A DNA stretch of 53,977 bases from an uncultured Cytophagaceae bacterium (GTDB taxonomy: Bacteria; Bacteroidota; Bacteroidia; Cytophagales; Spirosomataceae): the NCBI GenBank assembly GCA_903933935.1, contig CAIZMB010000084.1, positions 1-53,977 on the forward strand. The letters run 5' to 3'. Both the position numbers and the translations under genes were made by a program. The notes below the pieces were generated by a model. That model worked only from the letters and a program-made list of their open reading frames with translations. It was not told the DNA's origin and ran no database searches. Below are positions 43,198 through 51,627 of this stretch, piece by piece. How positions within the stretch are numbered: the stretch's first letter is position 1; each line of letters begins with the position of its first letter.

Positions 43198-44292
43198 ATG
43201 AATGCCAATTTAGACATTATTCCTATGCAGGAATGGATTCAGACGGAAGGTAAACCCCTAATTATTGCGGGTCCATGTTCAGCTGAAACGGAAGAGCAAG
43301 TATTAGAAACAGCTCGACGCATTAAAGCGGAGGGTTATGCACATATTATGCGTGCTGGAGTTTGGAAACCTCGTACGCGTCCAGGTAGTTTTGAAGGAAT
43401 GGGAGAGCCCGCTTTAAAGTGGTTAGTAGAGGCGAAAAAAGAAACGGGATTGCCATTAGCGATTGAAGTTGCTACTCCTGAGCATGTTGAGTTGGCTTTA
43501 AAATACGGCGTTGATGTATTGTGGATTGGTGCACGTACTACTGTGAATCCATTTAATGTTCAAGATTTAGCAGATGCACTTAAGGGTGTTGATGTTCCAG
43601 TATTAGTTAAAAACCCAGTTAATCCAGATTTAGCTCTTTGGGTAGGTGCATTTGAGCGTCTTCAAGGTTCTGGCATTAAGAAATTAGGTGCGATTCACCG
43701 TGGTTTCTCAAATGCGCAAGAAACGAAATACCGCAATTCACCTATGTGGGCTATGGCTGTGGAGTTAAAACGTCTATTCCCTCAAATGCCATTGATCGGT
43801 GATCCATCTCACATGGCTGGAAAGCGTGCTTTATTGATGGAATTGTCTCAAAGAATACTTGATTTAAATTATGATGGTATGATTATCGAGACGCACAGAG
43901 ATCCAGATGCGGCTTGGTCTGATGCATCCCAACAAGTTACCCCGGAGAAATTAGGTGAGATGTTACGTGAATTAGATGTACGTAATGCAAATTACGGCGC
44001 TGATTTTTCAGATGAATTAGCTAGCCTTCGTGAGAAAATTGATAACATTGACCGTGAAGTATTAGAAGTTTTAGCTGCTCGCATGGCCGTAGTAGAAAAA
44101 TTAGGTGAGTACAAGCGCGATAATAATGTAGCTGTTTTGCAATTAGATCGTTGGAAGCAACTTCATAGTGATCGTGCAAACCAAGCCAAAGGTTTAGCTT
44201 TATATCCTGAATTTGTTGAAGAGTTGTTTAAATTGATTCATTCTGAATCAATTCGTAAGCAAACTGAAGTAATGAACTCGGCAACTGCATAA
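43198..44292 (+). CDS. Bifunctional DAHP synthase / chorismate mutase
   Basis: A 364-residue fusion. Residues about 15-262 form a KDOPS-like DAHP synthase: PLIIAGPCSAETEEQVLETA, MRAGVWKPRTRPGSFEGMG (split at MRAGVWKPRTRPG), VLWIGARTTVNPF, VLVKNPVNPD, LIGDPSHMAGKR, and IETHRDPDAAWSDASQQ. Residues about 268-355 form an all-helical type II chorismate mutase (LASLREKIDNIDREVLEVLA, RMAVVEKLGEYK). It joins the entry of the shikimate pathway to the Phe/Tyr branch, so the mutase part may confer feedback control. aroB lies 3.4 kb downstream on the other strand. Confidence 0.95.
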   Translation: MNANLDIIPMQEWIQTEGKPLIIAGPCSAETEEQVLETARRIKAEGYAHIMRAGVWKPRTRPGSFEGMGEPALKWLVEAKKETGLPLAIEVATPEHVELALKYGVDVLWIGARTTVNPFNVQDLADALKGVDVPVLVKNPVNPDLALWVGAFERLQGSGIKKLGAIHRGFSNAQETKYRNSPMWAMAVELKRLFPQMPLIGDPSHMAGKRALLMELSQRILDLNYDGMIIETHRDPDAAWSDASQQVTPEKLGEMLRELDVRNANYGADFSDELASLREKIDNIDREVLEVLAARMAVVEKLGEYKRDNNVAVLQLDRWKQLHSDRANQAKGLALYPEFVEELFKLIHSESIRKQTEVMNSATA

Positions 44293-44333
44293 ATAATTCA
44301 TAGGAAATTAAAATCCTTGTGAGTGAAAATTTT

Positions 44334-44363
44334 AAATCCTCCTGTATTCCAGGGGGATTTTTT
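44334..44363 (+). terminator. Terminator of the DAHP synthase gene
   Basis: AAATCCTCCTG (44334-44344) pairs with CAGGGGGATTT (44350-44360), including one T-G pair, followed by TTT. It is 41 bases after the stop. Confidence 0.75.
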
Positions 44364-44431
44364 ATGTGTCTATTGCTAAAGAAATTGCTTAATGCCATTT
44401 AATCGATGGACGCTGATATTAAAGCTGAAAA

Positions 44432-45367
44432 CTAATTGCTTTTTGAGACTTCGGAATCTTGATTTTTATCTCCTTTGCTTACCTGATAACTGCCGTATAC
44501 GACTAAGCTAATTCCGAGGCACACGATAGGACTTGGAAAGCCATGGCCCAAAATTATTTCGATCAAGATGGAAAATAAGACACTGCTATTTCCAATGGCC
44601 CCCACGATACTTGTTTTTTCATTTAACAAAGCTTGAGTAGTAAAATATTGTACGCCTAGTGCTAAAAGGCCCATAATTAAAGCGAGCAGCCATTCGTTGG
44701 CACTCGGCTCGATCCACTTTCCTGTCAGAAAACTATTGGGAAGATCCGTAAATGTCCCAAAGGATAACGAAAGAATGGAGGCGATGAGCCCTGCACCCAT
44801 GAATGAAATAACCACCCACCTAGAATCGTAGTATTTTTGCGCCTCTTTGATCGCAATGTATCCCAATGCCGTTCCAATGGCATAAATAATACCCGTACTA
44901 TGATGGAGCAATGTGCCGTTGGTCTCCGGCCTAAAAATCAGAATTATTCCACAAAAGCCGATAAGCAAATACATGATTTGTTGGCGAGATAATTTTTCAG
45001 TGGGAAATATGAAAAAACTAAAAATGGCGATGAACAATGGAAATGCTTGGCCATAGGTATTTGTCAATGATAAACTCAGGTGTTCCAGTGTATAAAATAA
45101 ACAGTACAAAGTAAAGGCTCCCAGAATGCCGCGTAGAATTATGAAATACAATTTACCCCCTTTTTGGACGGCAGGTTTAAGCCATAAACTCGTAAATAAA
45201 AAGGGGAGACCTACAGCACTTCTGAAAAATACTAATTGCACCGAGGAAAACTTTTCACTTAAATCCTTGGCCATGGCCGACATAGATGCAAAGCAAAGAG
45301 AGGAAATCAACATAAAGAAGATTCCTTTTTTGTTTATTATAAATGAGGTGATTTTGGTAACTTGCAT
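44432..45367 (-). CDS. DMT-superfamily (EamA) membrane transporter
   Basis: A 311-residue protein with ten predicted membrane helices in two EamA repeats: first half MLISSLCFASMSAMAKDLSE, second half ALGYIAIKEAQKYYDSRWVV. FFRSAVGLPFLF in helix 2 and the LGHGFPSPIVCLGISLVV ending are typical of drug/metabolite exporters of the RhaT/EamA type. The substrate is unknown. The C-terminal tail is polar. An internal ATG at 45313 (MLISSL) is possible, because a -7-like box lies only 8 bases before the longer start. Divergent from ridA with 14 bases between starts. Confidence 0.88.
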   Translation of the reverse strand: MQVTKITSFIINKKGIFFMLISSLCFASMSAMAKDLSEKFSSVQLVFFRSAVGLPFLFTSLWLKPAVQKGGKLYFIILRGILGAFTLYCLFYTLEHLSLSLTNTYGQAFPLFIAIFSFFIFPTEKLSRQQIMYLLIGFCGIILIFRPETNGTLLHHSTGIIYAIGTALGYIAIKEAQKYYDSRWVVISFMGAGLIASILSLSFGTFTDLPNSFLTGKWIEPSANEWLLALIMGLLALGVQYFTTQALLNEKTSIVGAIGNSSVLFSILIEIILGHGFPSPIVCLGISLVVYGSYQVSKGDKNQDSEVSKSN

Positions 45368-45374
45368 TTCATTT

Positions 45375-45382
45375 CAAAGATA
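45375..45382 (-). promoter_or_regulatory. Promoter -7 element of the DMT transporter gene
   Basis: On minus, TATCTTTG fits TAnnTTTG exactly. It overlaps the first base of the divergent ridA gene, so either the transporter mRNA is nearly leaderless or its start is the internal ATG at 45313. Confidence 0.35.
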
Positions 45383-45753
45383 TGACAAAAAAAATAATTT
45401 TATCATCAGACGCTCCTGCTCCCATCGGTCCATATTCACAGGCTGTTGAGGTGAATGGTACTTTATATGTGTCTGGTCAAATTGCCCTTTCGGCCTTTGA
45501 ATCTGGCGCAAGCATTGAAGAAGAAACGGATCAAGTCATGAAAAACTTGGGTTATATTTTAAAAGAGGCGGGTTATTCATTTGAACAAGTGGTGAAATGT
45601 TCGATTTTTATCCAGGATATGAATCATTTTGGTCAAATCAATGGAGTATATGGCCAGTATTTTACGGCAAATCCACCGGCTCGTGAGACCGTTGAAGTGG
45701 CTCGTTTGCCCAAAAATGTTCGTGTTGAGATTTCTTGCATTGCCTATAAATAA
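45382..45753 (+). CDS. ridA: RidA-family enamine/imine deaminase
   Basis: A 123-residue RidA protein of normal length. It hydrolyses reactive enamines such as 2-aminoacrylate made by PLP enzymes. Motifs: APAPIGPYSQAVEVNGTLYVSGQIAL (split as APIGPYSQAV and LYVSGQIAL), VVKCSIFIQDMNHF, and PPARETVEVARLPKNVRVEISC with the catalytic Arg. It is 6 bases ahead of gltX and likely co-transcribed. The short divergent gap to the transporter gene leaves its promoter inside that gene. Confidence 0.93.
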   Translation: MTKKIILSSDAPAPIGPYSQAVEVNGTLYVSGQIALSAFESGASIEEETDQVMKNLGYILKEAGYSFEQVVKCSIFIQDMNHFGQINGVYGQYFTANPPARETVEVARLPKNVRVEISCIAYK

Positions 45754-45759
45754 AAATAT

Positions 45760-47262
45760 ATGTCTAAAAAATTAAGAGTTCGATTTGCCCCAAGTCCCAC
45801 AGGTGCTTTACATATTGGAGGGGTTCGAACCGCTTTATATAATTACTTATTAGCCCATAAATTAGGGGGTACTTTTATATTACGCATTGAAGATACGGAT
45901 CAAACCCGCTTTGTTGAAGGTGCAGAAAACTATATTTTAGATTCGTTAAAGTGGTTGGGAATTATGCCCGATGAGGGAATAGGGGTAGGCGGTCCGCATG
46001 AACCTTATCGACAAAGCGAGCGTAAGGCAATATATAAAGTGTATGCAGACGAATTAATCAATTCCGGAAAAGCATATTATGCATTTGACACCTCTGAGGA
46101 GTTGGATGCGATGCGCGCAATCTACGAAAGCAAAGGAAGTGCGTTTCAATATAATGCTTTGACAAGAGTGAAATTAAAGAATTCTTTGTCTATGTCTGAG
46201 CAGGAAATAAGCGAGATGATTGCTTCTGGGACTCCATATGTAATTCGATTAAAAGTTCCAGCAAAGGCAGAAATACGATTCCAAGATAGTATTCGCGATT
46301 GGGTTCATGTTCATACGTCCAGCATCGATGACAAAGTTTTAATGAAGTCGGATGGCATGCCAACCTACCATTTAGCCAATGTCGTAGATGACCATATTAT
46401 GGAAATCACACATGTGATTCGTGGAGAGGAATGGCTTCCATCAGCCCCATTGCATATATTATTGTACCAGGCTTTTGGCTGGCAGCTACCGCAATTCGCC
46501 CATTTACCCCTATTACTAAAGCCGGAAGGGAATGGAAAGCTTTCTAAACGAGATGCGGATTTAGGTGGATTTCCTGTCTTTCCTTTAGAATGGAAGGATC
46601 CACAAACAGGAACTATTTCAAAGGGCTTTAAGCAAGAGGGATACCTTCCAGCGGCGATGATTAATTTCTTGGCCTTTTTAGGTTGGAACCCAGGAACAGA
46701 ACAGGAATTATTTTCATTAGATGATTTGATTTCTGCTTTTTCTTTAGAAAGAATCAACAAGGCAGGGGCTAAATTTGATGTAAATAAAGCCAAATGGTTT
46801 AATGAGCAATACCTTAAATTACAGGATGTTAGTACTCTAGCTGTTCAATATTTACCCGATTTGCCTAAAAAAGAAGCAGAATCATTTGTGCATTTATTTT
46901 TAGATCGGATTACTTTTCCTCAGGAATTGGGTGAAAAAGTGAAGGAGTTTACGGAATTACCTACCAACTACGAGGAGGGGGTCGTGCAAAATAAATGGAA
47001 TGAGGAGTCTCAGAAGGGCTTACAAGTTTTACAGGAAAGTTTGCCAGGTTTGGAGCTTTGGGAAGCTGAATCCATCAAGTCGTTCATTCATGTGAAATTA
47101 GAAGAGGCCGGTATCAAAATGGGAAAAGTGATGCAAATGTTACGTGTAGCTTTAAGTGGAAATGGGGCAGGACCTGATTTGATGATCTCAATGGAATTGT
47201 GGGGTAAACAGCAAGTTTTGCTTCGGCTTAATCACGCAATAGATGCCTTCAATAAAAGATAA
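45760..47262 (+). CDS. gltX: Glutamate--tRNA ligase
   Basis: A 500-residue class I synthetase. The HIGH signature appears as APSPTGALHIGGVRTALYN (HIGG at 18-21) and the KMSKS signature as GKLSKRDADLGG. EDTDQTRFVEGAE is the typical GlxRS zone, and the C-terminal anticodon-binding helical domain starts near 345. With gatC nearby it is likely non-discriminating, charging tRNA-Gln with Glu for later amidation, although that cannot be read from the sequence alone. It runs 1 base into the small ORF that follows. Confidence 0.96.
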   Translation: MSKKLRVRFAPSPTGALHIGGVRTALYNYLLAHKLGGTFILRIEDTDQTRFVEGAENYILDSLKWLGIMPDEGIGVGGPHEPYRQSERKAIYKVYADELINSGKAYYAFDTSEELDAMRAIYESKGSAFQYNALTRVKLKNSLSMSEQEISEMIASGTPYVIRLKVPAKAEIRFQDSIRDWVHVHTSSIDDKVLMKSDGMPTYHLANVVDDHIMEITHVIRGEEWLPSAPLHILLYQAFGWQLPQFAHLPLLLKPEGNGKLSKRDADLGGFPVFPLEWKDPQTGTISKGFKQEGYLPAAMINFLAFLGWNPGTEQELFSLDDLISAFSLERINKAGAKFDVNKAKWFNEQYLKLQDVSTLAVQYLPDLPKKEAESFVHLFLDRITFPQELGEKVKEFTELPTNYEEGVVQNKWNEESQKGLQVLQESLPGLELWEAESIKSFIHVKLEEAGIKMGKVMQMLRVALSGNGAGPDLMISMELWGKQQVLLRLNHAIDAFNKR

Positions 47263-47263
47263 A

Positions 47264-47455
47264 ATGGCAAAAAAAATAATCAAGCCGATCGAAAAAAAAC
47301 CTAAAGTACATCCTAATTTGGAAGGTTTTGAAATGAAAATTGATTCATTTGGTCAAATTATTTCTTCGATGGATCGCGACCAATTAAATTCCTTTTTGGA
47401 CAAGGAAATGCCAGATGATAAAAAGTTAACTCAGAAAGACAATGAAAGTAAATAA
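47264..47455 (+). CDS. Small protein between gltX and gatC, unknown function
   Basis: A 63-residue ORF starting ATG 1 base after the gltX stop; a 7-residue longer form would overlap gltX. The N-terminus is strongly basic (KKIIKPIEKKPKVHP), and the remainder is amphipathic and acidic (FGQIISSMDRDQLNSFLDKE). No signal peptide or membrane helix. It overlaps gatC by 14 bases, so it is translated within the same transcript. I do not recognise the family. Its fixed place between two tRNA-charging genes suggests a real gene, possibly accessory to them. Confidence 0.65.
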   Translation: MAKKIIKPIEKKPKVHPNLEGFEMKIDSFGQIISSMDRDQLNSFLDKEMPDDKKLTQKDNESK

Positions 47456-47729
47456 GGAAGATGTTTTAAAGATTGCCCATTTAGCTCGGTTGGAGTTAAA
47501 CCCCAATGAAATCGAACCGATGCAAGAATCTATCAACAAGGTACTGGATTGGATGGAAGCACTTAATGCGGTGAATACAGATTATGTAGAACCTTTAGTT
47601 CATATGACTCCGGCCATGAATCAATTTCGAGAAGATGTGGCTAAGCAAGATTTGCCTAAGGAAAAAGCGTTGGCTTTGGGGCCGGATACGAACGAGCAAT
47701 ATTTTAAAGTACCTCAGGTAATCGAATAA
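47442..47729 (+). CDS. gatC: Asp/Glu-tRNA amidotransferase subunit C
   Basis: A 95-residue GatC. It stabilises the GatAB amidotransferase that converts Glu-tRNA-Gln (and Asp-tRNA-Asn) to the amide form. Motifs: VLKIAHLARLELNPNEIEPM, ESINKVLDWMEALN, and VHMTPAMNQFREDVAK. Length is normal. It overlaps the preceding small ORF and abuts the stop of convergent aroB with no gap. gatA and gatB are elsewhere. Its position after gltX agrees with indirect Gln-tRNA formation. Confidence 0.94.
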   Translation: MKVNKEDVLKIAHLARLELNPNEIEPMQESINKVLDWMEALNAVNTDYVEPLVHMTPAMNQFREDVAKQDLPKEKALALGPDTNEQYFKVPQVIE

Positions 47730-48758
47730 TTAATTCAAGTAATATTGAATGGCCTTCTTCATTTCCGAAGTACTAACTGGGATATCATATCCACAATCGC
47801 CTATTCCGGTCAACAACGAAAAGCGAATTTCTTTGCCTTTATTCTTTTTATCTTGAGCAGTTAATGCGATAATTTTTGAAATTTCTTCTGGGTGTAATTT
47901 GACTCGACCATAATTTTCAAACAAATAAGATTCTATTTCTTCTAGTTCTTTTAGGCTAATTAATTCGCGTTGATGGGAAATAAATGCTTCTACAATCATG
48001 CCGATCGCAATCGCCTCTCCATGTAAAATTTTCCTTTTTCCTTTATCTAATAAATAGGTCTCAATGGCATGTCCTAAGGTATGTCCAAAATTTAAGATTT
48101 TACGTAAGCCCGCTTCCTTTGGATCTTCTAAAACAACCGCTTCTTTGATCGCAACTGAATGAGCAATTAATTTTGATAAATCCAATTCCTCGAAACTTTG
48201 TTGGCGTATCGAACTCCATTCCTTTTCATCGCGAATTAAACAATGTTTGATAATTTCAGCAAAGCCAGATTTTTTTTGTTGGATCGATAAGGTATCAATG
48301 AATTTTGGGTCATTTAAAACCGTTTTTGGTAATTGAAAAACACCAATATGATTTTTAAGTCCGTGAAAGTCGATGCCCAATTTGCCCCCCACACTCGCAT
48401 CTACCTGCGCTAATAATGTGGTCGGAATTTGTATGAAATCGATTCCTCTTTTGTAAGTGGAGGCACAAAAACCTCCCAAATCACCAATGACTCCGCCGCC
48501 TAAATTGACCAACAGACTATGTCGATCCATATTTGTCTTGGTCATTCGGTCCCAAACTTGCTCACAGGTAGTTAAATTTTTATGGTGCTCACCAGATTTA
48601 ATCAGAATTTTGGTAAAATTTAAAGGCAACAAATCTTGAATGATAGGCAAACAATATTTGTTTGTAAACTCATCGACCAAAATAGCGATATGCGAATATT
48701 CGTTTTGGGCCAAAAAAGTGGCCAATGATTCAGAAATGGGAGCTATTTTAACAGTCAT
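47730..48758 (-). CDS. aroB: 3-dehydroquinate synthase
   Basis: A 342-residue NAD- and metal-dependent cyclase, second step of the shikimate pathway. Motifs: IKSGEHHKNLTTCEQVWD, NLGGGVIGDLGGFCASTYKRG (split as LGGGVIGDLGGFCAST), PTTLLAQVDASVGGKLGID, and metal-binding NFGHTLGHAIET with HGEAIAIGM. The ATG at 48758 (MTVKIAPIS) fits family alignments better than one 27 bases upstream. Its stop directly abuts that of gatC. It uses DAHP made by the synthase encoded at 43198. Confidence 0.95.
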   Translation of the reverse strand: MTVKIAPISESLATFLAQNEYSHIAILVDEFTNKYCLPIIQDLLPLNFTKILIKSGEHHKNLTTCEQVWDRMTKTNMDRHSLLVNLGGGVIGDLGGFCASTYKRGIDFIQIPTTLLAQVDASVGGKLGIDFHGLKNHIGVFQLPKTVLNDPKFIDTLSIQQKKSGFAEIIKHCLIRDEKEWSSIRQQSFEELDLSKLIAHSVAIKEAVVLEDPKEAGLRKILNFGHTLGHAIETYLLDKGKRKILHGEAIAIGMIVEAFISHQRELISLKELEEIESYLFENYGRVKLHPEEISKIIALTAQDKKNKGKEIRFSLLTGIGDCGYDIPVSTSEMKKAIQYYLN

Positions 48759-48834
48759 TTGGGTGAAAATTCTAAATATTATCAAAAATACCTAGAATTT
48801 ATCAAATTGGGAGCATGAGAAACCTAATTTTGGT

Positions 48835-48885
48835 TTTGTTGTATGCATTTTCTTGCCTAATTTTGCTGCCGATTAGGTTGCATAC
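48835..48885 (+). promoter_or_regulatory. Promoter of the E1 beta gene with overlapping nested dyad
   Basis: TTTG (48835-48838), 19 bases, TAATTTTG (48858-48865) is an exact Bacteroidota promoter. It is overlaid by two nested inverted repeats: GTATGCA (48841-48847) with TGCATAC (48879-48885), and CCTAAT (48856-48861) with ATTAGG (48872-48877). A second TAATTTTG is at 48825-48832. The dyad could be an operator or a 5' hairpin. Confidence 0.6.
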
Positions 48886-48898
48886 TTAATTTATCATT

Positions 48899-49882
48899 AT
48901 GAGAGAAATTCAATTTAGAGAAGCCTTGCGTGAAGCCATGCAAGAAGAAATGCGAACCGATTCAAATGTTTTCCTTTTAGGAGAAGAGGTGGCTGAATAT
49001 AATGGGGCCTATAAAGTTTCCCAAGGGATGTTGGATGAGTTTGGTCCGGAACGTGTGATTGACACACCGATAGCTGAATTGGGATTTGGAGGGATTGCAG
49101 TAGGTGCTGCTGCGAATGGGTTAAGACCTATTGTAGAATTTATGACGTTCAATTTTTCATTGGTAGCCATTGATCAAGTTATCAATTCGGCATCAAAAAT
49201 AATGTCCATGTCCGGTGGGCAATATTCTTGCCCGATTGTTTTTCGAGGACCGACTGGAAATGCGGGTCAGTTATCATCCCAGCATTCATCTAATTTTGAA
49301 AATTGGTTTGCTAATACGCCTGGTTTAAAGGTGGTTGTGCCCTCCAATCCAGCAGATGCAAAAGGTTTATTAAAAGCTTCCATTCGTGATAATGACCCGG
49401 TCATTTTTATGGAATCTGAAGTGATGTATGGAGATAAAGGCTTAGTGCCTGACGGAGAATATTTAATTCCGATTGGGAAGGCTAATATAGTTAAAGCGGG
49501 TAAAGACGTCACTCTAGTGACTTTCGGTAAAATGTTATCTCGTGTGGTGATGCCTGCGGTAGAAGAGTTGGAGAAACAAGGAATTTCGGTCGAGGTGATT
49601 GATCTACGCAGTGTTCGCCCTATTGACTATTTAACCGTAGTAGAGTCAGTTAAAAAAACCAATCGTTGTGTAGTTGTGGAGGAAGCAAATCCATTAGCGG
49701 CTATTTCCTCTGAAATTGCGTATCATTTACAACGTTGGGCCTTTGATTTCTTAGATGCTCCAGTGATTCGCGTGAATTCACGTGACTTACCTTTGCCTTA
49801 CGCGCCTACGTTAATCGAAGAGATTTTACCAAGTGTAGAAAGAACGATTAAAGCAGTAAAACAAGTTTTATATAAATCTTAA
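48899..49882 (+). CDS. pdhB: Pyruvate dehydrogenase E1 component, beta subunit
   Basis: A 327-residue transketolase-like beta subunit. Motifs: VFLLGEEVAEYNGAYKVSQG, PIAELGFGGIAVGAAANGLRP (split at AELGFGGIAVGAA), PIVFRGPTGNAGQLSSQHS, and VIDLRSVRPID in the C-terminal transketolase domain, with VVVEEANP. It needs an alpha subunit and E2/E3, none of which are here; separate alpha and beta genes are common in this phylum. A branched-chain oxoacid dehydrogenase role is possible but less likely. A strong promoter and a terminator bracket it as a single-gene unit. Confidence 0.93.
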   Translation: MREIQFREALREAMQEEMRTDSNVFLLGEEVAEYNGAYKVSQGMLDEFGPERVIDTPIAELGFGGIAVGAAANGLRPIVEFMTFNFSLVAIDQVINSASKIMSMSGGQYSCPIVFRGPTGNAGQLSSQHSSNFENWFANTPGLKVVVPSNPADAKGLLKASIRDNDPVIFMESEVMYGDKGLVPDGEYLIPIGKANIVKAGKDVTLVTFGKMLSRVVMPAVEELEKQGISVEVIDLRSVRPIDYLTVVESVKKTNRCVVVEEANPLAAISSEIAYHLQRWAFDFLDAPVIRVNSRDLPLPYAPTLIEEILPSVERTIKAVKQVLYKS

Positions 49883-49901
49883 GGATCGCATTTAATGCAT
49901 T

Positions 49902-49933
49902 AAAAAACCCGAAGCATTTGCTTCGGGTTTTTT
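49902..49933. terminator. Bidirectional terminator between pdhB and the HtrA gene
   Basis: A perfect 14-bp stem AAAAAACCCGAAGC/GCTTCGGGTTTTTT with loop ATTT. T-rich on both strands, so it can serve pdhB on plus and the protease gene on minus. Confidence 0.92.
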
Positions 49934-49964
49934 GTTTAAGAGAAGATATTTTGGAAATCTCTGT

Positions 49965-51443
49965 TTAAAGCACGTAGATAAATCTAGATCCATCAACGTC
50001 AATTCCTTCTAATTTAATTCGACCTCTTCTGGCTTCTAATAATTCCGTAGCTTCTTTAGGGCTATTTACGGCCTTATCATTTATTTTGGTAATGATGGAT
50101 CCTTTGGATAAACCATACATTTCTAATCTACCGTCAGCGGTAACTTCAACCACCTTAACCCCCGAACTCAGCTTAAACTTTTCTTTATCCGCGCTGCTTA
50201 AAGAACCAAATTTGGCGCCTAAGAACTCTGATTTATACGTTTCGCCGATGTCTCCTTTAAGTATGGAAGTATTTCCATCTTTATTCTTTAGGGTTACATT
50301 GAACTCTTTAATCTGACCGTCGCGATTTACAGAAACATTTAATGATTCACCGGGTCTTTTTCTGCCAACAATCTCCATAAGTTTGGCAGTTGATTTTGTA
50401 TCCACACCGTCAATTTTCATGATCACATCATTGATTTTAATTCCGGCATCTTTCGCTGCAGAGTTTTCAGCAAATCCACCTACATAGACTCCGTCTTTTA
50501 CTTTAAGATCTTTTTCATCCACTAATTTCGAGTTTACTTCTAGGATATTAACCCCAAGGAAACCTCTCTGAACATTGCCATATTTGATTAAATCCCCTGA
50601 AACTTTTTTGACAATACTCACGGGTACCGCAAATGAATATCCCGCAAATTGGCCAGTACGTGAATAAATGGCAGTATTAATACCGATCAACTCGCCTTTT
50701 AAGTTGACAAGTGCACCTCCAGAATTTCCAGGATTAACTGCGGCATCTGTTTGGATAAATGATTCTAATGGGTTAATGTCCCCATCGCGATCGATGATAT
50801 TCTGGCGACCTTTGGCAGATACAATCCCCGCTGTGACGGTTGATTCTAAATTAAATGGATTCCCAACGGCTAATACCCACTCTCCAACTCTCAATGCATC
50901 TGAATCTCCAAAAGTGAGGAAAGGAAGGCCACTCGCCTTAATTTGAATGACAGCTAAGTCAGAAGAAGGATCCGTTGAAATAACCTTTCCTTTAAATTCT
51001 CTTTTATCATTCAAGATCACTGAAATCTCACTGGCTTCAGCTACTACGTGATTATTGGTAACAATATATCCGTCAGCGCTAATGATTACGCCAGATCCTG
51101 AAGCCTCTTGTTGTTGGGGTGATTGCCTACGACCTCCGCCACCACCGCCAAATGGATCGCCAAATCCACCAAATAAATCATCAAAGGGACTTGAAAATTG
51201 TTGGCGTGATTTCTGTTCCATTTTAGTTTTAATATGAACCACGGCAGGGGTTGATTTTTCGGCAGCATATGTAAATTCTCCTGGATTACCGGGGACATTG
51301 ATGCTCGAGACTGTGTTTGTAAATGCAGAAGGAACTTCGCCTAATGTATTTTTTGAACCCAAATTAAATAATTGAAATGCGCCTAAAGAAATTCCACTGG
51401 ATAAAAGCGCAATGACTACATAGGATTTTAATTGATTTTTCAT
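49965..51443 (-). CDS. degP: Periplasmic serine protease of the DegP/HtrA family
   Basis: A 492-residue Do-type protease/chaperone for damaged envelope proteins. A signal or anchor segment covers about 8-24. The trypsin-like domain has His132 (VTNNHVVAEA), Asp162 (SSDLAVIQI) and Ser241 (NPGNSGGALVNL). Two PDZ domains follow, at about 290-375 (GFLGVNILEV) and about 405-490. The LA-loop region before the active His is rich in Gly (FGDPFGGGGGGRRQ). It would act downstream of the Bam pathway genes in this window. Divergent from lysS across 184 bp. Confidence 0.94.
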   Translation of the reverse strand: MKNQLKSYVVIALLSSGISLGAFQLFNLGSKNTLGEVPSAFTNTVSSINVPGNPGEFTYAAEKSTPAVVHIKTKMEQKSRQQFSSPFDDLFGGFGDPFGGGGGGRRQSPQQQEASGSGVIISADGYIVTNNHVVAEASEISVILNDKREFKGKVISTDPSSDLAVIQIKASGLPFLTFGDSDALRVGEWVLAVGNPFNLESTVTAGIVSAKGRQNIIDRDGDINPLESFIQTDAAVNPGNSGGALVNLKGELIGINTAIYSRTGQFAGYSFAVPVSIVKKVSGDLIKYGNVQRGFLGVNILEVNSKLVDEKDLKVKDGVYVGGFAENSAAKDAGIKINDVIMKIDGVDTKSTAKLMEIVGRKRPGESLNVSVNRDGQIKEFNVTLKNKDGNTSILKGDIGETYKSEFLGAKFGSLSSADKEKFKLSSGVKVVEVTADGRLEMYGLSKGSIITKINDKAVNSPKEATELLEARRGRIKLEGIDVDGSRFIYVL

Positions 51444-51578
51444 TTATAAGGATCTTTTATTTATTGTGAGTATGGTTTTTGAATGTGCGAATTTAACGTA
51501 AAAATGTACTCAATTGTTTAAGGTCTCTAATTTTATTAACAAGTTTTAAGTTTTTAGCTAACTCGTCTAGCAGTTTTA

Positions 51579-51604
51579 TTTGCCAAATGATTTGGCTATT
51601 TTTG
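51579..51604 (+). promoter_or_regulatory. Promoter of lysS with 15-bp palindrome
   Basis: TATTTTTG (51597-51604) fits TAnnTTTG exactly, 23 bases before the lysS ATG. Just upstream GCCAAAT-G-ATTTGGC (51582-51596) is a perfect palindrome lying between the -7 box and TTTG at 51579-51582. The 14-base spacing from that TTTG is short, so the real -33 element may differ. The palindrome could be an operator. Confidence 0.5.
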
Positions 51605-51627
51605 CCCTTTGAAAATATAAATGTAGC

